From Paraburkholderia sp. CNPSo 3272 (GTDB taxonomy: Bacteria; Pseudomonadota; Gammaproteobacteria; Burkholderiales; Burkholderiaceae): a DNA stretch of 64,000 bases. Location: the NCBI RefSeq assembly GCF_024206495.1, contig NZ_JAMBPQ010000009.1, forward strand, positions 62,001 to 126,000, in the 5' to 3' direction. Below the pieces are notes generated by a model, which saw nothing but the letters and a program-made list of their open reading frames with translations, had not been told where the DNA came from and made no database searches. Shown piece by piece: positions 9,705-17,306 of the stretch (its first letter is position 1; every line of letters starts with the position of its first letter). Position numbers and translations under genes: made by a program.

Positions 9705-9985
9705 ACGCATATCGGCGCCCCCGCAAGCCCTCCAGCACGCATCTATTGCCTCCACACAGGGGCGAATCGATGCACCGCGCATAACCTTCCGCCGCCAGCG
9801 CCGCTCCGAAGCCCATCGAAGGCCGAACTGAGGGCCAAACCCGCCTCATCGCTGCAATCCTTTGGTGATATTGTCTTTCTTTGCGTGGCGGAGACGGGGT
9901 CCGACCGCGCGAACCGAAAAGCAAAACGGGGCACCAAAAGCGAGACGCAAGAAGACCGGCCGGATCACGCGCGCCGGCAAGAACG
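9705..9985. other. Intergenic, no gene recognised
   Basis: A 281-base gap between the benzoate unit and the quorum-sensing genes. No convincing open frame, hairpin with T-run, or repeat was seen. It must hold the promoter of the sensor kinase gene, but no clear -35/-10 pair stands out. Confidence 0.6.
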
Positions 9986-11347
9986 ATGAGCGATTCCATC
10001 CTGATGAACGTTTCGAGAACCTCGGTGCGACTGAGGCGAGCCTGGGCGTCGATGCGCCCGCGCTTCGTACGCGCCTTCGCGCCCGCGCTGCGCAACCTGC
10101 AATACGTCAAGCGCCGCATGCGCCCGCTCGCCGTGGTGGCGAGCGTGGGCTTCCCGCTTTACTACTACGTGTGGAAAGACCTCTTTCCTCAGCCGTATGA
10201 AAATCTCACGCTGCGCCTGATCGGCTCGTTGCTGTTCGTGCCGATCCTGGCCTTCGAGCGCTGGCCCGCCGCGCTGAAAAAACTGCTGCCGTGGTACTGG
10301 TACTTCTGCACGCTCTACGCACTGCCGTTCTTTTTCACGTTCATGCTGCTCAAGAACAACGGCAACGAAGTATGGGTGGAAAGCGCGCTGATCGCGGCGT
10401 TCGTGATGGTGCTGCTGCTCGACTGGCTCATGCTCGTGCTGCAGTTCCTCGTGGGCATCAGCCTAGCGGTGATCGCGTACTGCCTCACCACCTACCCCAT
10501 CGTACTCGGGCCGAACTACCTCACGCATCTGGCGATCTTTTCGTTCGCGGTCGCGATCGGCGCGGTGGCCAATTACGATCAGGACCGCATTCAGATCGAA
10601 CAGGAGCGCGCCATGCTGGCGACCGCGGGCAGCGTGGCGCACGAACTGCGCACGCCCCTCGTGGCGATACGCGTGGGCGCGGCGGGCCTCATGCGCTATT
10701 TGCCCGCGCTGCTCGATACCTATCAACTCGCCCAGCGCAGCCGCTTGCCCGTGCCCAAAATACGCGTGGCGCATCTGCATTCCCTGCAAGGCGTGGCAGG
10801 CCGCATCGAACAGGAAGCACTGCATTCGAACGCGATCATCGACATGCTGCTCGCCACGGCGCGCTTCACGGGCGGCAACATGCAAAACGCAACGATGTGT
10901 TCGATCGTACATTGCGTGGAAACCGCACTCGCGCGTTTTCCGTTTCGCGAAGGCGACCGGCGTCGGGTAATCTGCAATCTGCGCCCCGATTTCGAATTCC
11001 ACGGATCTGAAATGCTGACCGTCCACGTGCTCTTCAATCTGCTCAAAAATGCCTTCCGGCATATGGGCAGCATCGAAGGCGCGCAGATTTCGATTCGTCT
11101 TGAATCAGGGCAAAGGGCCAATCGTTTGATTTTCAGCGATACGGGCACCGGTATTTCCCCGGAGGTATTGCCGCATATCTTCACGCGCTTTTATACTTCG
11201 ACAACCGCCACCGATGACGTGACGCTCGGAGCAGGAATCGGGCTGGCATTCTGCCGCGATGTCATGCAAGCGATGGGTGGAGCAATCACCTGCTCTTCCG
11301 TAAAAGGCGAATACACCGAGTTCGTTTTGACATTCCCTGCGCCATGA
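9986..11347 (+). CDS. lqsS: Membrane sensor histidine kinase, LqsS/CqsS-like
   Basis: Sensor kinase of 453 aa. The first 200 residues hold about six hydrophobic segments (roughly 48-62, 78-90, 104-123, 132-150, 152-172, 178-195) and no sizeable periplasmic loop. The kinase core has the H-box GSVAHELRTPL with H219, an N-box NLLKNAFRHM, and G-boxes DTGTGIS and GAGIGLAFC. A six-segment sensor without a periplasmic domain, next to a CqsA-type synthase, fits the LqsS/CqsS/JqsS sensors of alpha-hydroxyketones. Unlike Vibrio CqsS there is no fused receiver; the receiver is the next gene, overlapping by 4 bases. An ATG at 10004 is an alternative start. Confidence 0.85.
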   Translation: MSDSILMNVSRTSVRLRRAWASMRPRFVRAFAPALRNLQYVKRRMRPLAVVASVGFPLYYYVWKDLFPQPYENLTLRLIGSLLFVPILAFERWPAALKKLLPWYWYFCTLYALPFFFTFMLLKNNGNEVWVESALIAAFVMVLLLDWLMLVLQFLVGISLAVIAYCLTTYPIVLGPNYLTHLAIFSFAVAIGAVANYDQDRIQIEQERAMLATAGSVAHELRTPLVAIRVGAAGLMRYLPALLDTYQLAQRSRLPVPKIRVAHLHSLQGVAGRIEQEALHSNAIIDMLLATARFTGGNMQNATMCSIVHCVETALARFPFREGDRRRVICNLRPDFEFHGSEMLTVHVLFNLLKNAFRHMGSIEGAQISIRLESGQRANRLIFSDTGTGISPEVLPHIFTRFYTSTTATDDVTLGAGIGLAFCRDVMQAMGGAITCSSVKGEYTEFVLTFPAP

Positions 11348-12369
11348 CGAAAACCATTCAGCCGTTCTCCTATCCGACCACCGTCGCCTTCGTCGACGAC
11401 AGCGCCGCGTTCCTTTCGAACCTGAGCCTGCAACTCGACCCCGACCTGGCCTTCCGCCTGTTCAGTTCGCCCTCCGAGGCGCTGAAGTTCCTCAATGGCC
11501 GTACGCCACACGACCGCGCGGCGGAGCCTATCTTCAGCCCCTATCTGGACCGCACTGAAGAAAACGACGCGCACCAGGTCATCGCCATGCGCGTCGATGC
11601 GATACGTAGTCTCGTACATAACGCTTCGCGCTTCGAGTCGGTTTCGGTCGTGGTGGTCGATTACGACATGCCCGAACTCAACGGCATGGAGTTTTGCCGC
11701 CGCATTACCGACCCGTCGATCAGGAAAATCGTGCTGACCGGCAAAGCCGATGAGCACGTGGCCGTTAAGAGCTTCAACGAAGGGCTGATCGACCGCTTCA
11801 TCCGCAAGCACGAAGTCGACGCGGTGGAAACGCTGAACCAGGCGATCGGCGATATGCAGCGCGCGTATTTCGACCGCTGCTGCAGCACGGTGCTCGACGC
11901 GCTCGCGGTTTCCGAATATGCATTCCTCAAGGATCATGCGCTCGCCGCGCACGTGAAGGGCATTGCCGATTCACTAGGCATCGTCGAGCACTATCTCTCG
12001 TATCAACCGCACGGACTCCTGATGTTCGACGGTGTCGGCACCGCGTACCTGCTCGTCATTCATACCGACGAATCGCTGCGCGGCGTGCGCGAGATCGCCG
12101 TCGAACAAGGTGCGCCCACAGGCTTCCTCGCCGAACTCGACAGCCGTCGCAGCCTGCCTTATTTCTGGCGCACGGAAGGCTATTACCCGTCGCAGTGCAT
12201 GGAATGGCAGCCGTATATGCACCCCGCATCCGAGTTTCACGGCGACCGCCGCTATCTCTACGCCGTGGTGAAGAGGCCGGCGGGGCTCGCGCTCGACAAC
12301 GTACTGCCCTACGACCGGCATCTCGACCAGCTGGACCGCGAGATCCAGGCGGCGTGGGACTCGCCCTGA
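11344..12369 (+). CDS. lqsR: LqsR-like response regulator
   Basis: Response regulator of 341 aa, overlapping the kinase gene by 4 bases (ATGA). The receiver has the acidic pair D18-D19, a phospho-acceptor D106 in VVVDYDMPELNG, T132 and K155. D106 is unusually far from the start because about 45 residues (51-97) are inserted between the second and third strands; Legionella LqsR has its acceptor at about the same place. The C-terminal 185 residues match no DNA-binding or GGDEF/EAL motif I know, as is also true of LqsR. Output is therefore unknown. Coupling and domain form argue that it is the partner of the kinase. Confidence 0.82.
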   Translation: MTKTIQPFSYPTTVAFVDDSAAFLSNLSLQLDPDLAFRLFSSPSEALKFLNGRTPHDRAAEPIFSPYLDRTEENDAHQVIAMRVDAIRSLVHNASRFESVSVVVVDYDMPELNGMEFCRRITDPSIRKIVLTGKADEHVAVKSFNEGLIDRFIRKHEVDAVETLNQAIGDMQRAYFDRCCSTVLDALAVSEYAFLKDHALAAHVKGIADSLGIVEHYLSYQPHGLLMFDGVGTAYLLVIHTDESLRGVREIAVEQGAPTGFLAELDSRRSLPYFWRTEGYYPSQCMEWQPYMHPASEFHGDRRYLYAVVKRPAGLALDNVLPYDRHLDQLDREIQAAWDSP

Positions 12370-12429
12370 TAGTCGGGCGCACCCCACGCTACCGCTGTCT
12401 CGCTCCACGCTGCCTCAATCGCGCACGGC

Positions 12430-13731
12430 TCAGGCCGCCACGGCCACCATCGGCATGTTCACCACGGCCTGCGGCACACGCACGCGAGCACGGCCCGCGT
12501 TGCGTTCGTTGCGGCGCGTGGACGGCCAGTTCCACATCTGCACCTCGTCGCGAATCTCCGCGCATACTTCCACGAGGCGCTCCAGTTCCTCCTCGCACAG
12601 CGCCGCATTGAGCGAGAGCCGCACGAGTGAGCGGTTTTGCGCCGTGGCGGGCGCACAGAACACCGAACCAAAAATGCCGCGCGCTTCGAGCGCGTCGCGC
12701 AGGATGATAGTTTGCGGCTCCGGCCCGGCTTCGAGAGCAATGATCTGCGTTTCGCTGCCGTTCAGGTTGTAGCCGAGCTCGGCCAGCCGTGAGCGCACGT
12801 AACGCGCGTTGGCCGCGACGCGCGCGCGCCGCCAGTCTTCGCGTTCGATCACGTCGAGCGTCGCCGCGAGACCCGCCGTTTCATGCGGCAGCAGCGTCGA
12901 GCTGAAAATGGCAGGCAGCGCTTCGCACTTGAAATACTCCTGGAAGCGCCGCGAACAGCTGATGATGCCCGCGCGCCCGGCAAACGCCTTAGCGAGACTC
13001 GCGGTGCGAAAATGCACGCGGTCGATGAGTCCGAGCTCGGCCACCATGCCCGCACCGTGCGGGCCGTGGGTGCCGAGCGAATGCGACTCGTCGACGACCA
13101 GCACGCAGTCGTGCTCGGCGCACACCTCGGCGATCGCCGCGAGCGGCGCCACGCTGCCGTTCGTGCTGTACACCGAATCGACGATCACGATCCCGGCCCC
13201 GTAGCGCTGAATACGCTGCTCGAGGTGATCCACATCGTTGTGGAAGAAACTAATCGCGCGCGCACCGGCGCTGCGGATACCTTCCCACAACGACATATGC
13301 GCCATCATGTCGACGTACACCGGCGTCTGCGCATTGGCGATCGACTGGATCAGCCCCGTATTCGCGGCAAAACCCGACTGGCACAGCACGCTCGCTTCGG
13401 CCCCCATGTATGACGCGAAGCGGTCTTCGAGCGCAAGTTGCGGGCAGTCGTCGCCATGCAGGAACACACCCGACATCAGGAGTCCGTTGCCCTCCGAGCG
13501 GATGCTCATGCACATTGCATCGAGAATCTCGGGGTGGCGCGCAATCGAAAGGTAGTCATTACTCGAAAGGTGCAAGGCATCAGTATCGGCAACACGGCCC
13601 TTCATGATGTGCCCCCCGGCCCAGCTTTCCTGCACGCGCTCGGTGTAGTAGCGATCGACACGTGCCGCGAGGAATGCGGGCAATGCCGCGTCGTTGTTAT
13701 GTGCGTTACGCCAGTTGCTGCCAACTTTCAT
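12430..13731 (-). CDS. cqsA: Alpha-hydroxyketone autoinducer synthase (CqsA/LqsA family)
   Basis: PLP-dependent alpha-oxoamine synthase family enzyme (433 aa). The PLP lysine is K248 in TASLAKAFAGRAG, and the cofactor-contact motif VVDESHSLGTHG is at 212-223. In CqsA and LqsA the enzyme joins an acyl-CoA to an amino acid or SAM to make 3-aminoketone or hydroxyketone signals (CAI-1, LAI-1). BioF and KBL share the fold, but the lack of biotin or threonine genes and the adjacent LqsS/LqsR pair favour autoinducer synthase. It converges on lqsR with a 60-base gap. AAGGAG lies 8 bases before the ATG. The last 40 residues are an arginine-rich extension. Confidence 0.88.
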   Translation of the reverse strand: MKVGSNWRNAHNNDAALPAFLAARVDRYYTERVQESWAGGHIMKGRVADTDALHLSSNDYLSIARHPEILDAMCMSIRSEGNGLLMSGVFLHGDDCPQLALEDRFASYMGAEASVLCQSGFAANTGLIQSIANAQTPVYVDMMAHMSLWEGIRSAGARAISFFHNDVDHLEQRIQRYGAGIVIVDSVYSTNGSVAPLAAIAEVCAEHDCVLVVDESHSLGTHGPHGAGMVAELGLIDRVHFRTASLAKAFAGRAGIISCSRRFQEYFKCEALPAIFSSTLLPHETAGLAATLDVIEREDWRRARVAANARYVRSRLAELGYNLNGSETQIIALEAGPEPQTIILRDALEARGIFGSVFCAPATAQNRSLVRLSLNAALCEEELERLVEVCAEIRDEVQMWNWPSTRRNERNAGRARVRVPQAVVNMPMVAVAA

Positions 13732-13749
13732 CTCAGGCTCCTTGTGGTT

Positions 13750-13806
13750 AAAGGCCGGCCCCGGAAGCGACTTGTCTGGTCATGAAGGATTCCGAAAGGC
13801 CGGCCC
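13750..13806. repeat. Two 12-bp direct repeats upstream of cqsA
   Basis: AAAGGCCGGCCC occurs at 13750-13761 and again at 13795-13806, 45 bases apart, 19-75 bases before the cqsA start. The core GGCCGGCC is self-complementary. The position fits an operator, but no regulator can be named. Confidence 0.45.
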
Positions 13807-14320
13807 GTAATGTGCCCGCAGCGAAACGACACGCGCGATGAGGCCTGACGTGCGCGTTCCGGCAGCGGACTTTTGAATGTGGGTGATGCAATGACTGGCG
13901 AGCGCGTGAGTCGCGGCGCGCGGCGGGAGTGGTCACGGCCGGCGGCGCCAGAGCGCGCTTGAGAGAAAACCAATGCGGGCGCGGGGCGCCGGGAGCAGGC
14001 GCCTTCATATCCGCACGAATCCCGCTTCGCGTGATCGCCACTGGTTACAAGGGAAGAAACGCCCGCCCAAAAATTTTTTGAGGCGCGCCACGCAGGTCAT
14101 CTGGACCATGCACGTCATGCAGCGAAAGCGCCTTCACGCTGCACGCAACGTCAGTCGCGCCATTGATAATTATCGTTTAAAAACAGCGCTGTTAAGCCCC
14201 TCGCAGTGCGCAACTATGCGTAGCGCATGGAGTTTCGACAAGGATTGGCCGTCGCGCCGCGAAAGGGCGCGAGCGTTGATTCAGCACGCATAGATTGCAC
14301 GAACGAGACCGACGGAATCG
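13807..14320. other. Intergenic region upstream of cqsA
   Basis: About 500 bases with no credible gene. It includes an AT-richer patch at 14160-14195 with a perfect 12-base palindrome AACAGCGCTGTT (14181-14192) and the run AAAAATTTTTTG near 14070. These may be promoter elements, but no gene start can be matched to them. Confidence 0.5.
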
Positions 14321-14790
14321 TCAGATGGCCACGACGCGATCGCGCCCGGCGTGAGTTGGCGACGTAGAGCGCCGCGTCGGCGCGCGCCATCAACGTGGCG
14401 AGCGAGACTTGAAGTGATCGCTATCGACAATCGCGAGCGCGGCCGCTGGCCCTTCTCGCGCGCGGCTTCGAGCGACGCATTCGCCTGGGCGAGAGATGGC
14501 CGCATGAAATGCGGAGACCACAACCACGCGCGCGCCGAGACTCGGCGTGACCCAATACCACCACACAATACCCATTGCGAGCGCAACGGTTCCCGCGTAG
14601 GCAAGCGGCACGCGGCTTGAGCCCGAAGAACTGGCGGCAGCCTTCGAGCGGGCGTACCACAGCGAGCGCCAGCAAGGTGATCGAAACGAACACGGTCTGG
14701 ATGGGCAAGCCGACCCGCTGCAGGCCCGCGAGCAGGAGCGCCACGCTCGGCATCAAATAGCGCCGATCCCGAAGCGCGGCTGTGACCCCG
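14321..14790 (-). pseudogene. Decayed GGDEF diguanylate cyclase
   Basis: Fragments of a membrane-bound diguanylate cyclase are scattered over three frames of the minus strand. In order: hydrophobic segments starting MPSVALLLAGLQRVGL (14753 down) and YAGTVALAMGIVWWYWVT; a coiled linker LAQANASLEAAREK; the start of the GGDEF domain, LAIVDSDHFK (about 14440-14411); then directly its C-terminal end, LATLMARADAALYVAN; and, one frame over, GRDRVVAI and a stop at 14321-14323. The catalytic centre (IND..GH through GGDEF) is deleted and there are at least three frameshifts or deletions. The gene cannot make c-di-GMP. It lies beside the quorum-sensing genes, so it may have been part of that locus. Confidence 0.8.
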
Positions 14791-14954
14791 CGTCGCCCGA
14801 CAAAACCCTGCGTCCTCCCGACTCTATCTGGACTGCGGATCGTAACTTTCTCGCGGCAAGCAGGGAAAACCCGCCGCGCCCTCACGGCGCTTGACGAAGG
14901 CCCCAAAGCACCGCGACCATGCCTGAGACGCCACGACGTAACAGGAGCCATGTC

Positions 14955-15257
14955 ATGACCCAGCATGCGTTATACGTCGAGCTGCACGCGCAGCCCGGCA
15001 AGGAAGAGGAACTGGCGGCATTTCTCGCGAGCGCGAAGCCGCTGGTCGATGCAGAGCCCGGCACGCCGGCCTGGTTCGGCGTGCGCTTCGACACCGCGAC
15101 GTTTGCGATCTTCGACGCATTCGACGACGAAGCCGGCCGCAACGCGCATCTGAACGGCCAGGTGGCCGCGGCATTGATGGCGCGCGCAGGCGAACTGCTG
15201 GCCGCGCCGCCGCAGATCCGCCGCGCCGACGTGCTTGCCGACAAGCTTCCCGCCTGA
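14955..15257 (+). CDS. Antibiotic biosynthesis monooxygenase (ABM) domain protein
   Basis: A 100-aa protein of the dimeric alpha+beta barrel ABM/YgiN type: an N-terminal strand (LYVELHAQPGKEEELAAFL), a middle strand (WFGVRFDTATFAIFDAFDDEAGRNAHLNG) and a C-terminal helix. Members are quinol monooxygenases, heme-degrading enzymes or stress proteins; the sequence does not decide which. The start at 14955 has aggag 7 bases upstream. It stands alone between the decayed cyclase and a DUF2795 gene. Confidence 0.75.
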   Translation: MTQHALYVELHAQPGKEEELAAFLASAKPLVDAEPGTPAWFGVRFDTATFAIFDAFDDEAGRNAHLNGQVAAALMARAGELLAAPPQIRRADVLADKLPA

Positions 15258-15389
15258 ACAGCCGCCCGATTTGCCGAGAGGACGTGCGCGCGGCCACGTC
15301 CCTTCCTTGCCCTTGATGGGGCACGCACAGAAAAAAGGCGCCGGGAACGGCAAGTGCGAAAGGCGTCGCGATCTTCGAAGGAGGAGCCG

Positions 15390-15692
15390 ATGAAGCCTGC
15401 TTCCGCTTGTGAGGCAACACGAGCTGACACCCCAGACGAGGCGCGGTCGAGCGCAGAGGCGCTGAGCGATCGCGTGCTGCACGCTCTCGAACGCGTCACC
15501 TGGCCCGCGCACCCCGCCACGCTAATCGAAAACGCCGAGCGCAGCGGCGCGCCCCGCGACGTGATCGACGCCCTGCGCCGCTTGCCCGACGAGGCGTTCG
15601 GCAGCTTTCCCGAAGTCTCGGCGCTCATCGTCGCGGCGCAACTGGCCGCGCGCGGCCCGAACGCCCAAGGGGGCGCGGCGAAACAAGGATGA
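15390..15692 (+). CDS. DUF2795 family protein
   Basis: A 100-aa protein. Residues about 28-80 (LERVTWPAHPATLIENAERSGAPRDVIDALRRLPD) match the DUF2795 pattern, a small helical domain of unknown function found in actinobacteria and Burkholderiales stress-type loci. The flanks are low in complexity. A strong ribosome site (ggagga) sits 6 bases before the ATG. Followed after 167 bases by a receiver gene. Confidence 0.7.
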   Translation: MKPASACEATRADTPDEARSSAEALSDRVLHALERVTWPAHPATLIENAERSGAPRDVIDALRRLPDEAFGSFPEVSALIVAAQLAARGPNAQGGAAKQG

Positions 15693-15859
15693 CGAGCGAA
15701 ACGTCAACGATGCCGAGCGCGGATCGCGATTGCGCGACGCGGGAACAAAAATTGCGCGCTGCGCAACGGCCGCCGGATACCCTCGGCCCGCCGCGACGCG
15801 ATCGCGAAGAACAAAGGTCTCGCCGCCATGATTGGCGGGACCGCTCACGCAAGAGACGT

Positions 15860-16210
15860 ATGGCTACCGTATTACTAGTCGACGACGACACAAACGCGCT
15901 CGATGCGCTCAAGGAACTGGTCGGGCAGGAAGGTTATCGGGTCAGAACTGCCGCAGACGGTTCGGATGCCCTGCAAAGCGCGCTCGACGACCCTCCCGAT
16001 GTCGTCATCTCCGACTGCATGATGCCCCGCATGGACGGGCTCTCCCTCATGCGAGAAATGAAGCGCAGTGGCAAGCTCGCGGGCGTGCCCCTGGTGCTCG
16101 TCTCCGCGCTCGTCACCCTGCCCCCCGACGCCGACGTCGTGGGTTTCCTGCGCAAGCCCTTCGCCGTTTCACAACTGCTCGACATCCTCCACCGGATTGC
16201 CACCCCCTGA
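15860..16210 (+). CDS. Single-domain response regulator (receiver only)
   Basis: A stand-alone receiver of 116 aa. The acidic pair in LLVDDD (7-10), the phospho-acceptor D52 in ISDCMMPRMDG, S82, and K99 in GFLRKPF are all in place, so it should be phosphorylatable. No output domain and no kinase gene next to it; such receivers act by protein contact or as phosphate sinks. The start at 15860 gives the normal receiver length; upstream in-frame starts would add about 57 residues without family support. Confidence 0.88.
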   Translation: MATVLLVDDDTNALDALKELVGQEGYRVRTAADGSDALQSALDDPPDVVISDCMMPRMDGLSLMREMKRSGKLAGVPLVLVSALVTLPPDADVVGFLRKPFAVSQLLDILHRIATP

Positions 16211-16354
16211 CATGCCGGTCGATGGCCGCGCTCGGGGCGCAGGGCATGCCCGATGCTACGGAATCGGCGTGGCCGGTCCATTTCGGGCCGGCATGCGATC
16301 GAATCCCAAGGCGCATCGCGTCGTCAGGCGATGCGCATGTCCAAGGAGGTCGAA

Positions 16355-16561
16355 ATGAGCGAATACGCAGGCCGCTCGCATGACGAGCGTGTGGCGCAAC
16401 GCAAGCGCGAGAAGAAGGGCGCCACGCAGCCGCCGGGCGGCGATATGGCGGTGCACGGCACCGAGCCCGACGCCACCCACAGCAGCGGCGAACTCTCCGA
16501 GCAAGGCAAGGAAGTGTGGCGCAAAGGCGCGGGCCTGGACGGCGGCGGCAAGAGCGATTGA
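16355..16561 (+). CDS. Small hydrophilic protein, function unknown
   Basis: A 68-aa, highly charged protein with no hydrophobic segment. It has a basic stretch (QRKREKKG) followed by a Gly/Asp/Glu-rich tail and is likely disordered, like small stress-induced proteins. A very strong ribosome site (aaggagg) 7 bases before the ATG supports it as a real gene. It sits between the receiver and the PRC-barrel gene. Confidence 0.65.
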   Translation: MSEYAGRSHDERVAQRKREKKGATQPPGGDMAVHGTEPDATHSSGELSEQGKEVWRKGAGLDGGGKSD

Positions 16562-16694
16562 AGCTTCCTTCAAGCGACCACGACTGCCGGGGCGCATGGT
16601 TGCGCCCTCAACTTCCGCAATCTTCTGGATAACCGGCGCGCGCCGCGCGGGAGACCTCCGGTGCGCGTGTTTCATCATCAACGAGGAGAACATC

Positions 16695-17204
16695 ATGGCC
16701 TACTCGCAGACCCCAATCGGTTCAGCGCCGCGCAGCGGCGACGGTGCACATATCGTCGGCCGCGACCCGTCGACCACGCGTGGCCCCGGCCCCGACGTAA
16801 TGGCCGCCAGTACGCTGGAAGGCGACCGCGTGTTGAGTTCGGACGGCGACGAAGTCGGCAAAGTCAAGGAGATCATGCTCGACGTGGAAAGCGGCCGCAT
16901 TGCCTACATGGTGATGTCGAGCGGCGGCTTTCTCGGCATCGGCGACAAGCTGCTCGCGGTGCCGTGGAATGCCCTCACGCTCGACGCGGCACGCAAATGC
17001 TTCGTCCTCGCGCTCAGCTCCGAACACGTGAAGAACGCACCGGGCTTCGACAAAGACGAGTGGCCTTCGATGGCCGATCGCACCTGGGCCAGCTCCGTGC
17101 ACCAGTACTACGGCCGGGAGCCGTACTGGAGCGACGACGCGGCGAGCCTGCCGCTGGACGAGCCGGGGCGCGAGCCACCGGAGGCCGGCGGTGTGAAGCT
17201 CTGA
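16695..17204 (+). CDS. PRC-barrel domain protein
   Basis: A 169-aa protein with a PRC-barrel at about 37-102 (VMAASTLEGDRVLSSDGDEVGK through LLAVPWNALTL). PRC-barrels are beta-barrels in RimM and photosynthetic reaction centre H subunits; stand-alone forms in proteobacteria are common in stress regions. The tail is acidic and has Trp/Tyr-rich stretches. The ribosome site gaggag precedes the ATG. No enzyme role is known. Confidence 0.8.
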   Translation: MAYSQTPIGSAPRSGDGAHIVGRDPSTTRGPGPDVMAASTLEGDRVLSSDGDEVGKVKEIMLDVESGRIAYMVMSSGGFLGIGDKLLAVPWNALTLDAARKCFVLALSSEHVKNAPGFDKDEWPSMADRTWASSVHQYYGREPYWSDDAASLPLDEPGREPPEAGGVKL

Positions 17205-17306
17205 CGAGAGCGTACGCGCATCCACTACCGTTCTTCGGGCGCCCGTGGCGGCGCCAACGTGTCATGCTAATGGTCGCGAGCACAACGACAACAACGCGAA
17301 CACACC

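Noticed and set aside
14164-14180. GATAATTATC resembling part of a Fur box
   Set aside because: Only two overlapping half-sites match and no iron gene lies next to it; AT-rich intergenic DNA gives such words by chance.
14421-14966. 181-codon minus-strand frame over the decayed cyclase region
   Set aside because: It spans pieces of the GGDEF pseudogene in mixed frames and non-coding DNA; it matches the family only in part.
17257-17276. PHO-box-like words (GTCATGCTAATGGTC) before phospholipase C
   Set aside because: The second word is shifted by one base from the 11-base spacing and matches poorly.
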